The notes below the pieces were generated by a model. The model was not told the origin of the DNA, did not search any database, and saw only the letters and a list, made by a program, of their open reading frames with translations. Both the position numbers and the translations under genes were made by a program. From Diphasiastrum complanatum (lineage: Eukaryota; Streptophyta; Lycopodiopsida; Lycopodiales; Lycopodiaceae): a stretch of DNA of 64,000 nt. How positions within the stretch are numbered: the stretch's first letter is position 1; every line of letters starts with the position of its first letter. The stretch lies in the NCBI GenBank assembly GCA_029204225.1, contig CM055097.1:40713028-40777027 (forward strand). The letters run 5' to 3'. Of the stretch, positions 1-12,878 are shown in pieces.

Positions 1-2157
<2,157 letters not shown>

Positions 2158-2168
2158 CTCCCCCTTAA
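2158..2168 (-). other. Polypurine tract of minus-strand Copia
   Basis: The plus strand reads CTCCCCCTTAA, that is TTAAGGGGGAG on the minus strand. It sits between the RNase H region and the LTR start TGTTGG, the position where plus-strand DNA synthesis is primed in LTR retrotransposons. Confidence 0.75.
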
Positions 2169-3045
2169 TCTGAATCCTTGAATGCCTTGACCTTCAAACT
2201 TAGTTATACACAGAATCTTCTGTGTGACTCCAAATTTAATGCTCTAGTAAAAACATCTGTTGTCATATCTTGAGTTCTACAATACTGCAATCTGACCTCT
2301 TCGTTGAGAATTTTGCTTCTGACAAAAGGATACTTCAGTTCAATGTGCTTACTACTGGAATGAAATCTAGGGTTGGTTGATAAAGCGATGGCACTTTGAT
2401 TATCACAAAATAATGTCATCGGAGCATATTGATTCAGACCAATATCTGAGAGTAAGTTCCTCAACCAAATTGCTTCCTTTGTAGCTTGAGAGGCTGCGAT
2501 ATACTCTGATTCAGTGGAAGATAGAGCTATCTAAGATTGCTTGTGATTGTTCCAGGAAACTGGACCATTGTTGAGGAAGAATGTAAATCCAGAAGTAGAT
2601 TACGAGTGTCTATATCTCCTGCCCAACTTTCATTTGTGTAACCACTGAGTAAATTGAGTTCGTTGTTGCCTACTGCTCCATAACAAATGCAAAAGTCCAT
2701 AGTAACTCGAAGATATCTCATGACTCTGATAAGAGCCTTCCAATGTGTTATATCAAGGTTAGTCATAAACTGACTGAGAGAGCTGACTGCAAAGGCTATG
2801 TTTGGCCTGGTACAGATCATGGCGTACATAAGAGATCCTATAATAGAATGGTTAGGATACTCACGCATCTGCTACTTCTCATGAATTGTTTGAAGACACT
2901 GGTCCTTTGACAATTTGAGTCCTGGTTCCATTGGTGAGAGAGCTAATTTGCTATTCATCAGATTATATCTGACTAACATGTTGTAGATGTACCTCTGTTG
3001 TGTAATGTAGAGTAACTTCTGTTTTCTATTTTGTACACCAAGATC
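2169..3045 (-). pseudogene. Copia pol fragment: end of RT and RNase H
   Basis: On the minus strand the peptides LALSPMEPG, SIIGSLMYAM, TRPNIAFAVSSLSQFM and HWKALIRVMRYL mark the RT/RNase H connection of Ty1/Copia polyproteins. The final RNase H part (FCDNQSAIALS, then FHSSSKHIELKY) lies at 2204-2464. The frame is broken at about 2470-2530 and by a stop near 2870. Everything upstream (gag, protease, integrase, most of RT) is absent. A plus-strand fragment of the same family lies at 3690-4745, so the two form an inverted pair. Confidence 0.85.
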
Positions 3046-3344
3046 TGAAGTAGGCTGATTGGTTGAAGAAATTTTGTTAATAAGAGTTAGATGGTTGGAA
3101 ACTTTGTGATGTGGAACTATTCACTTTAAAGATTTCTCATATATGTTATTTACTCAGAGAGTTTCTTTGTAGCTGAGTTACAAGATTCTCAGTGAGTTTA
3201 TGCTTGGCCGATAAAGTAATTAATAATCATATGAGAGCCCATACCTACAATTGGACATAAGAGCACTTGCCTGGTGTTTGGCTGCTATAATGCAAGAATA
3301 GAAGGTCAATTGCTATTCCAGATTGCATGGGGATCCTAAGAAAA

Positions 3345-3371
3345 ATATCCTCTCCTCATGGGAGAGGATAT
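3345..3371. repeat. Perfect 11-bp stem hairpin
   Basis: ATATCCTCTCC is followed by the loop TCATG and then GGAGAGGATAT, a perfect inverted repeat. It lies between the two inverted Copia fragments. Its function is unknown and it may be chance or the relic of a small element. Confidence 0.6.
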
Positions 3372-3587
3372 ATACTAGTGGAAACTCACCTATCTACCTA
3401 TTGTATTTTCTGATCCTTATAGCCAGGAGCCCCTCCTCTCTTGCATTCATTCACTATGGCATGGGGGTGAAATGGTTAGGGTATTCACTAGCCATTTCCT
3501 GTTGGTTGGGTGGTTTTTGCTCCACAAGTGTCCTTTTGGTTGCATGCAACAAGATCTAGTCGGATCTTCACTAGGCAAAAATTACAC

Positions 3588-3694
3588 CTGTTACATACCT
3601 ATGTAACTAGCAGTACTTCACTGACTCTTATATGTCCATTTAGTGTTCGGGGCTAAATGGCAAGTTATCCTTGGATAAGGGGTACTAAGGGTAT
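3588..3694 (+). repeat. Fragment of a Gypsy LTR (same family as 51833-52785)
   Basis: The stretch starts with TGTTACATACCTATGTAACT and continues through GTCCATTTAGTGTT, GCTAAATGGCAAGTTA and CCTTGGATAAGG. The same landmarks, in the same order, occur on the minus strand from 52785 leftwards, where they begin a 953-bp LTR. Only about 107 bp remain here, after which the sequence changes directly to Copia polyprotein. Confidence 0.8.
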
Positions 3695-4745
3695 GATCAA
3701 GCCTACAATTTGTTCTATCCCATCGAGTCAAAGATATTCACTAGCTGGGATGTCATCTTCATCGAAGATCAGTTTCAAGACCTCAAAGGAAAGGACAGTC
3801 CCCATGTAGCCGACCTATCATATCCTCCTGATGCATTGAACTTTCCAGTTCTTCAGTTGACTATTCCTATTGGAGGTCCAAGCTCTTCTACTCTTAACGA
3901 ACAACAAATCAACGACAGATCAGAAGATGATGATGTTGCAGATCAACAACTACAATATGATGGAAATAATCAACTTCCTGTATTACCCAAAAGATCATCA
4001 AGGACTAGCAGACCACCAGAGAGGTATATTGACGTGTCTGCTGCTTATCTTGTTCAGGAACCAATGTCTATCCAAGAGGCACTCAGTCAGCTTGATTTAG
4101 ATCTCTGAAACTTTTCCAATGGTCTTACAGAAGAATCCAAATTTGTCATAATACAAAATCGACAGGCACTTTATGATCTACTCGAGCATGGTTTCAAAGA
4201 ATCAATACCTTCCTTATTGATCACGACAACACACCTAGATCTTCAGATTCAAATGTTTACTTCAAAGCAGTGCAACAGTCCTTTATCATTATCACTTTAT
4301 ACGTGGACAATACATTGCTTTTTAGCAACAATACCGATTTGATAAAAGAGGCCAAGACAATGCTATCTTCCGAATTCGACATGACCGATCTAGGTGAAGC
4401 TCATTTCTGCCTTGGTATTCAAATCCACAGAGACAGAAAACAAAAGTTTTTTTGACATTACACAACAGAGGTAGATCTACAACATGTTAGTCAGATATAA
4501 TCTAATGAATTGCAAGTTAGCTCTCTCACCAATGGAACCATGACTCAAATTGTCAAAGGACCAGTGTCTCCAAACAATTCATGAGAAGCAGCAAATGCGT
4601 GAGTATCCCTACCATTCTATTATAGGATCTCTTATGTACGCCATGATCTATACCAGGCCACACATAGCTTTTGCAGTCAGCTCTCTCAGTCAGTTTATGA
4701 CTAACCCTGGTATAACACATTGGAAGGCTCGTAGCTATAAATAGG
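3690..4745 (+). pseudogene. Copia pol remnant with internal deletion
   Basis: The plus-strand reading runs from the region after integrase (PIESKIFTSWDVIFIED, then an acidic linker with SSRTSRPPERY) at 3710-4108 into an RT core piece with YVDNTLLFSNNTD and DLGEAHFCLGIQIHRD at 4270-4455. A final piece at 4550-4740 has SIIGSLMYAM and FAVSSLSQFM. The N-terminal half of RT is missing between about 4110 and 4270, and the catalytic YVDD is changed to YVDN. The last part is nearly the same as the minus-strand fragment at 2527-2960. Confidence 0.85.
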
Positions 4746-5784
4746 TGTAGTTCATCACTTTCATGTGGCTATTAACTTGATAAAGTAGTTAATGATGCTA
4801 TTGTCATAGATTATTGTAAGTTGTGATCGATCAAAAATTGAAATAAGTAGTAGTGTAGTAGTGAGTGTTTTTAGAGACTATTCATGTCTAATACTAGTTT
4901 TTTAAAATAAAGCAGAAGTGCATTATCAAATTCGAGTATTGTTTTAAGTTTTATAAATGATCCAATTTTGAGCAGATATATGATATTTCCAACTTCGACA
5001 AACATTCAATTCCCTCCTTTGATTTAACATCATTCAAATCTCCCCAAGTGAAAATTTCTTAAGAGTTTCAATAAAAGGATCCCGCACCACTAAATAAATA
5101 TATTTAATATTGTTAAAATCTGCTAATTTCTTATCAAAATGACCATCTTCTCTATCAAACACAATATTCTAATCATTTCTCATTTTTCTTTGACACATTT
5201 AGGTAGAAATATTGCATCTAGCTCCTTATCCACATTTCCCTTACCAACAAAATTGTCCAACTTATTCAAACTATTATTTTCCACTGTCCCATCATTTATT
5301 AACTAGAAAAATGACCTCCCATGTACACTCATCATGCTCCTAATAATTAAATCTATTGTGGACCTTACACATTCCAAAATCAAAACTCTTCTTGTTATTC
5401 AACAACAAGATCCAAATTATTGACATGATAACCCACATACTTCTCTTCATTTTGGTTAGTCCTAGCCACCTTCCATCTCATCATCTTTGACCTTTGTAGG
5501 CATGCTAAGATTGAATGTTGTATTCCGCATTATCCCACATATCTTCCACCGCTCTAATTTTCACTCTCTCTACTCCATCTCCCTTATCACGATCCTCAAC
5601 TTCATCTGCAATCTAACTTCTTGATTCACAAAAGATATCAATCTCAACTCCTCAAGCTCTAAGTAAGAGACATGACTTTTTGTTATTTACAACTTGCATC
5701 TAGATGTGCATCTAAAAGATGGAGTTCTTGCATTAAAGTCATTAACAACGTTGCAAAGCCTTTTGTACACAAATACCTTCATAA
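4746..5784. other. AT-rich DNA, no supported gene
   Basis: No frame longer than about 60 codons shows a recognisable motif. The stretch is AT-rich with runs of pyrimidine-rich text. It may be worn transposon DNA, but I cannot assign a family. Confidence 0.4.
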
Positions 5785-5860
5785 TTTAAGGCTCAATTGG
5801 TTAACGCTTGACATCCACAGTTTCTTTGGTCTCAAGTTCGAGCCTTCCATTGGAAACCAA
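5785..5860 (+). repeat. tRNA-like sequence, probable SINE head
   Basis: GGCTCAATTGGTTAACGC resembles a pol III A box with the tRNA D-loop, and about 30 bases later AAGTTCGAGCC resembles a B box (GGTTCGANNCC). Order and spacing suit a tRNA-derived SINE or a decayed tRNA gene. I could not fold a convincing full cloverleaf with an acceptor stem, so a functional tRNA is unlikely. Confidence 0.4.
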
Positions 5861-5984
5861 GAAGCATAATTTAAGACATTGACTTTAATAATACCTTTTG
5901 CATAAGCTACATTGATTATTTTAAACACATAGTATTGCCTTTTGCAAGGTAGGGGGAAATTTTTGGACTTCTATGGCTAATACA

Positions 5985-6160
5985 AACTTATTCACCCACA
6001 ACATGTGGGTATGTAAGGATAGAACATAACCAACATGTTCTTTTTGGGTGTGGGTTAAGATGCTAAAAGTTTTGAACGATGGCTGCTAGTAACGTTTGTT
6101 TTATTCACCCCTATAATTGGGGTTTGTAAGGCAGAGAACACAATCAACATGTTCTTATCA
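5985..6160 (-). repeat. Diverged tandem duplication at the 3' end of the glycosidase-lectin gene
   Basis: About 56 bp at 5987-6042 (TTATTCACCC..., TATGTAAGGATAGAACA, CAACATGTTCTT) resembles 6100-6157 (TTATTCACCCC..., TTTGTAAGGCAGAGAACA, CAACATGTTCTT). Unit spacing is about 113 bp. The upstream copy is inside the coding region (residues about 522-541) and the other lies past the stop codon. Translated, the outer copy gives KKNMLVMF beside DKNMLIVF in the gene. Confidence 0.6.
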
Positions 6161-7722
6161 CGGGCAACCAAATCACCATCGTCCTGAATGCTTAGCTGGT
6201 AGGGCCCTGTGGAGGTCGAAAGTAAGGCCGACCAAGTTGGGTCATTCGCTGAGGCCCATATCGGTTTCCCAGAGCCATTGTAGATAACCACATTCCCATC
6301 TCCCTGCATCACTAGCTGGAACGGGCCAGAGCTAGAGGACGGTCCAAGCGCCCACCTCACCGTGTTGTTGGATTGAAACGAGATCACCAGATTTCCATCG
6401 CCCTGCATACAAGCCCGATACACGTTCGATGCCGATCGAAGGCATGTGGCCTGCTTGAGCACGCCGGTGGAGGAAAGCTTGTCGCTCGTGGGTTGCTTGA
6501 ATCCGTTGCTCAGATCGGATGCCAATTGCAGGTAGTAATCGCTTGGAAGGTTGATCCCGTCGATGCTGAGATACAGGAATTGCTTGTCCACTGGGATGTC
6601 AGACTTTTGGCTAGCTGCCTTGAACATTGCAGTGCCCTCGTCGACCTCGTCGAACATGGCGAGATACACAAAGGACTCGGTGCGCCTTAGGCGATCGACT
6701 ACAGTGTTGGCCTGGCTACGGAAGAAGTCTCCTCCCTTGCGAGGACTGTTGTTGAAATTATTGGGATTGTTGGTGGGGTTGGCATTCGAACCCCCTGGCC
6801 AAATCACAGGAGCATATATTTTCCCATGGCTGAAAGTGAATTCCTTATCATCAAAGATCACGGAGTTGAAGAGGTTGGCATAGTCTGCCGCATTTCCGTA
6901 CCTCCCAATTGACCATGGCGAGAGCGCATCAAACGAGAGGTAGGCATCAAGGAAGTTAGATTTGCTGTCACGGGTGCCGGAGCGCCAGAAGAACGGCACT
7001 CCGCCCATGATGAAAATGTTCGCGTTTTGGAAGAATTGCACAAGCTGGATTGTTTGTGCCGCAGTACCTGGCCGATCTGTGAATCCCAATCCCCATATGA
7101 CTACCACCGGTTTCCCATTGTGGTGTTGATATGCTGGGGAGTTGACTACCTTGAGCTGGTTCACCAAGTAATTCCAGTCGTTTTTCAGATCGGACACGAG
7201 CGTGCCCTCGTTCACGCCCGAGATGTCGTACATGATGGCAAAAGTCCGCCCCCGACTCTCAGCAGAGGCCATGACGTTCCTCGTCACGTTGTTGCGGATG
7301 GCGAAAAAGCGTGGATCTGATAGCTCACCCAGGAACCGCTGCAAGAACACGCCGTCCAGATTGAATTGCTGTAACCACTCAAAGTGCTTGTCGACTGTGG
7401 AGGGATGGAGGGCAGAGAAGAGAGTGGCTGTTGTGCCATTTCCGTACACAAGCCCTGTCTTCTCCGACTCACGGTACTCAGACATGTCTGGCCAGAGATC
7501 GAAACTCACAGTGGAGGCGTTGCACACTTTCTCGTCGCTGCTCCAATGTCGCCATCCCACGTTGCCTCCATCCTGAGGGGTGAGAAACCATCCCTGGTAC
7601 CCAAACATCACCTTGCCCTCTAGTGTGGAAGGGTCTGCCCCGATGGCCATTGCCCAGTCCAGGCGCAGCAGCGCCCACACCACCACAGCAGCATAGCTAG
7701 CGCTAACTGATCGGGCTTTCAT
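6055..7722 (-). CDS. Secreted GH99-like glycosidase with bulb-type lectin domain
   Basis: A 555-residue intronless protein. Residues 1-26 form a signal peptide (basic start, hydrophobic AAVVVWALL core, AMA before the mature end), so it should enter the secretory pathway. Residues about 33-400 match the glycoside hydrolase 71/99-like family: GYQGWF at 41-46, W57..HW60, DLWPDMSEY at 75-83, FAIMYDISG at 161-169. FDEVDEGT at 357-364 places Glu359 and Glu362 like the catalytic ExxE pair of GH99 endo-mannosidases. Residues about 420-530 carry three GNA-type lectin repeats: MQGDGNLVI (439), MQGDGNVVIY (472) and a weaker IQDDGDLVA (512), the first two fitting mannose binding. Likely role: extracellular or wall glycan hydrolysis with a carbohydrate-binding tail; the substrate cannot be told. 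The start is the first Met, 61 bases below a TATA box. The last 25 residues look like tail sequence that is partly repeated downstream. Confidence 0.85.
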   Translation of the reverse strand: MKARSVSASYAAVVVWALLRLDWAMAIGADPSTLEGKVMFGYQGWFLTPQDGGNVGWRHWSSDEKVCNASTVSFDLWPDMSEYRESEKTGLVYGNGTTATLFSALHPSTVDKHFEWLQQFNLDGVFLQRFLGELSDPRFFAIRNNVTRNVMASAESRGRTFAIMYDISGVNEGTLVSDLKNDWNYLVNQLKVVNSPAYQHHNGKPVVVIWGLGFTDRPGTAAQTIQLVQFFQNANIFIMGGVPFFWRSGTRDSKSNFLDAYLSFDALSPWSIGRYGNAADYANLFNSVIFDDKEFTFSHGKIYAPVIWPGGSNANPTNNPNNFNNSPRKGGDFFRSQANTVVDRLRRTESFVYLAMFDEVDEGTAMFKAASQKSDIPVDKQFLYLSIDGINLPSDYYLQLASDLSNGFKQPTSDKLSSTGVLKQATCLRSASNVYRACMQGDGNLVISFQSNNTVRWALGPSSSSGPFQLVMQGDGNVVIYNGSGKPIWASANDPTWSALLSTSTGPYQLSIQDDGDLVARDKNMLIVFSALQTPIIGVNKTNVTSSHRSKLLAS

Positions 7723-7782
7723 GGCTACCAGAACGTTCTTCTTCTTATCTCATCTCAGGCAATTTTCTGTGTCTGTTCCTGG

Positions 7783-7790
7783 CTATATAG
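7783..7790 (-). promoter_or_regulatory. TATA box of the glycosidase-lectin gene
   Basis: The minus strand reads CTATATAGCC about 61 bases upstream of the start codon, in a pyrimidine-rich leader ending AGAAGAAGAACGTTC. Spacing suits a plant core promoter with a short 5' leader. No other candidate lies closer to the start. Confidence 0.55.
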
Positions 7791-7799
7791 TCTTCTGTC

Positions 7800-8229
7800 A
7801 GGAACAATTCGGATCCCGATTCCTTAAGTCTCTTGGTTGAATTGCGTGCTTCGTCAGGTCTCTTTGAGTCTTGATGTCAATGTTCAAATCTCGATCAAAC
7901 TACAAGAGAAAACGGATTAGATATCAACGACAGCGGACCGTGTCAAATGGAAACTCTGATGTGGGAAAACAAGTGGCCCACAGAGTCCTAATCGTTGACT
8001 GCTTCTTTGATTTAATTCACGTTTGTATCTAGACTGTCGAGGGGGCCTAATTGTTGCCCCCATTGGGCATAATTGTTGCCCCTGACTTTGTTTAATGAAA
8101 GTAGGAATTCTCTTCCTCATAGCATTCTTCCCAATATCATCTATGAACTTCTCCCCCTCTTGTGAGCCTCAAGCAAGCTTCCATTTTCCCTCTATTTCTA
8201 TTCATCGTCAATGCATGGTTCTTTCTCTT
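7800..8229. other. Upstream intergenic region of the glycosidase gene
   Basis: No gene is seen. Around 8048-8090 the short phrase TAATTGTTGCCCC is repeated twice. Regulatory elements beyond the TATA box cannot be assigned by eye. Confidence 0.4.
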
Positions 8230-8365
8230 GCCATTAGTCACACAATAGCATGAAGAAGTGACATTTGTATAGAGGGGGTAGTGGCCCCTGAAATGTGGCC
8301 ATTAGTCACACAATAGCATGAAGAAGTGACATTTGTAGAGAGGGGGTAGTGGCCCCTGAAATGTG
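8230..8365. repeat. Two tandem copies of a 68-bp unit
   Basis: Units 8230-8297 and 8298-8365 both begin GCCATTAGTCACACAATAG and end GGCCCCTGAAATGTG. They differ at one base only (TTTGTATAGAG against TTTGTAGAGAG), so the duplication is recent. No coding meaning is apparent. Confidence 0.9.
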
Positions 8366-8852
8366 GACATGTTAAAAGCAATAGCGGCTTACATTTCTTA
8401 GGAGAGCTATACCTGCCACACCTTGGCATCTATTGGGTTCCATGCTACCCCCACTTATGGATAAGTGGCCTTTTTTGTTAAAGTGGGTGAGAGTCATTAA
8501 TATTTCAACATCCAATAACAAGCCACTATATAAGGACTTGTTGCGCACTTGTGCATGGTGCATCAAACTGAACTATCTCAAACAAGCACTTGCTTTTTCC
8601 ATGTCTCATTTTGTTTTGTGTGAACAAAATTGGGTGGAAGAGACAATATTCTCTAATGACTTGTTCATAAGGTGGTGGCTAAGCAATGGCCAAGAAAGCC
8701 TCGACCATTGACCAAGCTAAGTGCACTTGCACCACTGCGGACCAGGTGACTATATCTATATATATAAAGATATTTTAGAGAGAGAATGTAAGGGTTGTCG
8801 TCAAAAAATTAACCATGTGCCCATCGATGATGGGCAATGGGCGGTCGACAAT
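8366..8852. other. No supported gene
   Basis: A 92-codon plus-strand frame at 8433-8711 has no motif I recognise and no supporting context. TATATA runs at 8752-8768 are not near a recognisable start. It may be worn transposon DNA upstream or downstream of the CACTA scrap to the right. Confidence 0.35.
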
Positions 8853-9546
8853 CTAGGTGGCACCTTGTGGTCGAGACATGTGGATGATGCTCAGAGCGGG
8901 CGATTGATAAAGAATGCAATCATTGGGACATGCATGAACTCTTTTGTAATCCATGCTGACTACTGACAATATTTTCTTGGCTTCTTGTCTCGACGTAACC
9001 ATGGTATTATTTTGCAGCAACATTTTTTGAAGCAAACTATAGTCACATCATTTTATGCTAGTTGGCATGCACTATGACACCCGCATCTGACCATCCCAAT
9101 TTAGTTTGCAGGTTTAGGAGCCATAGGCAAGCTCGCAACTTTGACATTTGTGCACCTTCGTACAAGGGGGTGGGGGACGCCAAGCCGTCATCGTTTCTTT
9201 TTCGTTTGTCGATGTGACTTCAAGTGCGTTCATAAAGAATGCATCCATGATGTCTTGAGAACATCGAATGTTGAAGAAATGTATGAATACTCACCGATGG
9301 TCCAACTTCAGGACCAAACAATGCTTCTCTCTCAATTTTTTCGTACATGTGAACATGTAATATGACAATGCATTGTTTTCGTCGAAATTCATATTCGCAT
9401 CGTGTACATGGGCATGCTATTCTCTGGCCAGGCCTCTGATTCGATTTGTGATGGTTCAGACTCCTTTGAAGAAGAAGAGCATGGACTTGCCATTGGCACC
9501 CATCCACGATGTTAAACCTACAACGTAAACAAAGGATCAAGCACAA
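8853..9546 (-). pseudogene. CACTA/En-Spm transposase scrap
   Basis: Two minus-strand pieces. The first (9220-9546) has IACPCTRCEYEFRRKQCIV and HVHMYEKI, the cysteine pattern of the transposase-associated domain found at the N terminus of plant En/Spm transposases. The second (8853-9035) has SRQEAKKILSVVSMDYKRVHACPNDCILY, the start of the tnp2 domain. It is close to TRDEARKMLSNIGMGYKQYHACPKDCILY in the larger CACTA relic at 20674-20949. The frame stops being recognisable just after CILYQ, so only the N-terminal part remains. Confidence 0.7.
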
Positions 9547-9650
9547 ATTAAATTAGAAAACAATATACAAGTCATTACCAAATTTATAAGTGGAGAGCAT
9601 ATCACTAAGATTATTACTCTAGATTTTGCTAGTTAGGATCTTATTTTGGT

Positions 9651-10190
9651 ATCATTGATTAATCTCCCAAATCCCAAGCCCCTTTCCCTAGATTCCTTAT
9701 CCATAACCATAAACTCAAACTCTTTACCCCAAATTCCAAGCCCTAGATCCATAAATCCCCTTACCCTAAACCCTATGCCTTAAGCCCCAAAACCCTTATC
9801 CCTTATACTTTAAATCCTTTCCCTTAGATTCCTTATCCTAAATCCTTCCCTTGGATCCCTTACCCTAAATCCTCTCATACTAAAGCCTAAGCCCTAAGCC
9901 CTAAACTGTGAACCTTGAGTCCTAAACCCTAAGCCCCTTACACTTACTCATAACCCAAACACTTAAACTCTTACCCCTTACCCGGCACAAAACCCTTCTC
10001 CTAGATCCCTTACCCTAAACCCAAAACACTTTTTCCTAGGACTCTATTTTTAAGAGTAGGCGTACATGTGTGAGAAACGTTTTGAGGTTTATCGATCAAT
10101 TTTTTGAGCTCTATTCCAACATGTTTTAACAAATCTTTTTTGATACCCAAGCTAGGTTTTCTTAAACCCTAGATTCCTATCCTAAACCGC
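9651..10190. repeat. Degenerate interstitial telomere-like repeats (CCCTAAA type)
   Basis: About 400 bp of irregular CCCTAAA-like units (TACCCTAAACCC, AAGCCCTAAGCCCTAAACTG, GTCCTAAACCCTAAGCCCC) from 9660 to 10020, with a small continuation at 10160-10190. CCCTAAA is the plant telomere unit. The copies are far too diverged to be a functional telomere, and ordinary sequence continues on both sides, so this is an interstitial relic or a telomere-like satellite. Confidence 0.75.
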
Positions 10191-11087
<897 letters not shown>

Positions 11088-11424
11088 GTGGCATCCAAGA
11101 CACTGAACTTTGTAGCTGAATCAGGTAAATCAAGTGTCGAAATTAAATGTTGATTCCGTTAAAGCGGTTAATTCTGAACCCCCTTTGTAGCTGGCTGATG
11201 CACCTTGCCAAAAATAGAGCAGCCAAAAATCTATAGTAGTTAACTATTCTGATTTTCTTGAATCATCACATGCACCTTGTATCACATTTGCATCCAAGTA
11301 AGTTTGAACCTTATTCAGAACAGTCTCTGCAGTTTCTTTTTTCATTCTTTCAAACCGAGCATTTTTCATCATTGCCTTTGTTGACTTCATGGGTAAAACA
11401 TGACTTAAAGACTCTCCAATGCAT

Positions 11425-11655
11425 GTTGCAGGGCCTAATATTCAAGTTGTGAATAAAAGGATTCCCACCAAAATTCAAATTGGTTCCCTCCAATTTTTGA
11501 ATGGGTTTTCTCCACTTTTTGAATTTTAAATACTTAGGGTAGAAATTGACCGATAGGATTTGAGGTCAAAGCCCTAAAATCCACTATATATAGTTGTAAA
11601 TTCGAATCATTTGTAAATATTCTCTTCATTTCAATACAAGCAGGTTGGCCCTCTT
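11425..11655 (+). repeat. Left arm of a long inverted repeat with a TATA core
   Basis: This stretch carries GGGCCTAATATTCAAGTTG, TGAATAAAA, CCGATAGGATTTGAGG, AAGCCCTAAAATCCACTATA and TTCATTTCAATA in that order. The same landmarks occur in inverted order at 13508-13685. The CACTATATATAG core looks like an RNA polymerase II TATA box. The arms could be two diverged LTRs in opposite orientation or the terminal inverted repeats of one element about 2.3 kb long. Confidence 0.7.
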
Positions 11656-12775
11656 ATGGAATGGATATGAAATGTCTTTGCTCTCCATGTTTCCTCCTAT
11701 AACTCTCATATTTTCTTTGGATTTGCGAATTGTTGGATTTGATTCTTTTTGGGATGATCATTCTTATGCTTTTTGTGAGAGAGAAAGGAAGAGAGAGAAG
11801 AGTAAGTCTTTATCATTGTTGTGGATCTAGTGTTAGTGGATGTAGAGTTAATTGCTAGTGTTAATGCTTGGTGTTAATGGATCTTAGTGTTAGATTTGAA
11901 TCATATGCATTTGCTGGATTATGAAATATGCTATCGCTCTCATGTAAACGAATCTCCGCGTGACCACCAGTTATGCTTGAATCTAGGGTTGAGGGTGGAC
12001 AGGAAAATGCCCACTACAACTAGTCCACTTAGAAACCCTAATTTGGGTTTAGGGTTGGTATTGAACATTTATGATCAAAGTGAATTAAACAGACATTGTT
12101 ATTAGTTATGTAGGTCCATACCAGTGCTAAAACTATCTAACGTTTATCTCATATTGTATCTCAACAAGGCAACATAAAGTACTTGTAGTGACACTTGATA
12201 CATATCAACATGTTTTGGCCTTGCAAAAGATTCACACATTGTATGTTATTCATCACATTAATGAAGGGTATCCAATTTAGCATGTAGTTTTTCATTGCCT
12301 TTAAGCATAGGGAGTGTGTTATTAAAGATCTTGTTGTTTCAATGATTTTTGTTGTTGTACTAAAGCAAGGATATTTATCATTCAACCGATTGGTTACTTT
12401 TTATGGTCACACATGATGGAAGTTTATGTGATTTATGTTTCAATTTTTTTTTTTCCCTTTCAACATGATGATTAGGATCAAGAGACAAGCCAAAAGCATC
12501 CAATGGGTGAATTTGATTGTAAGCTTGAGAAGAACATTGACCTATCGAATATGATTCATAATGTCTTTGATGTTGTGTAGCGGGTTTTACTATCCACCTT
12601 CAAACCTAGATCCTAGCAAATGCAAAGCATCAAAAGATGAAGCGGATCAACTTGTCACATGGAGATTCATTCCCGTGAGAGCGATAACATAATTCAAATT
12701 TAAGAACATGCTTAAGATTCAACATCTAACACTACAATCATATTAACCCCAATCCACCAAAGGTATAACTTACTT
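11656..12775. other. Interior of the inverted-repeat pair, no supported gene
   Basis: No frame here has a recognisable family. The purine-rich phrase GAGAGAGAAAGGAAGAGAGAG lies at about 11777, and a T run at about 12447. If the arms on either side are ends of one element, this is its unrecognised interior. Confidence 0.35.
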
Positions 12776-12776
12776 A

Positions 12777-12872
<96 letters not shown>
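12776..12872. repeat. (TC)n microsatellite with one interruption
   Basis: About 97 bp of TC repeats, interrupted by TCCC near the left end. It abuts the MITE-like element that starts at 12879. Confidence 0.95.
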
Positions 12873-12874
<2 letters not shown>

Positions 12875-12878
12875 GAAA

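Noticed and set aside
5785-5860. A functional tRNA gene
   Set aside because: A- and B-box-like words exist, but I could not pair a full acceptor stem and anticodon arm, so a SINE or tRNA relic is more likely.
6373-7623. Several plus-strand frames of about 80-124 codons at 6.4-7.6 kb
   Set aside because: They lie antisense to the glycosidase-lectin gene, have no family motif and are expected shadows of a GC-richer coding region.
8433-8711. A 92-codon plus-strand frame as a host gene
   Set aside because: No recognisable family, no promoter and no conservation evidence; it lies next to CACTA debris.
9651-10190. A true chromosome end
   Set aside because: The CCCTAAA units are heavily degenerate and ordinary sequence continues on both sides.
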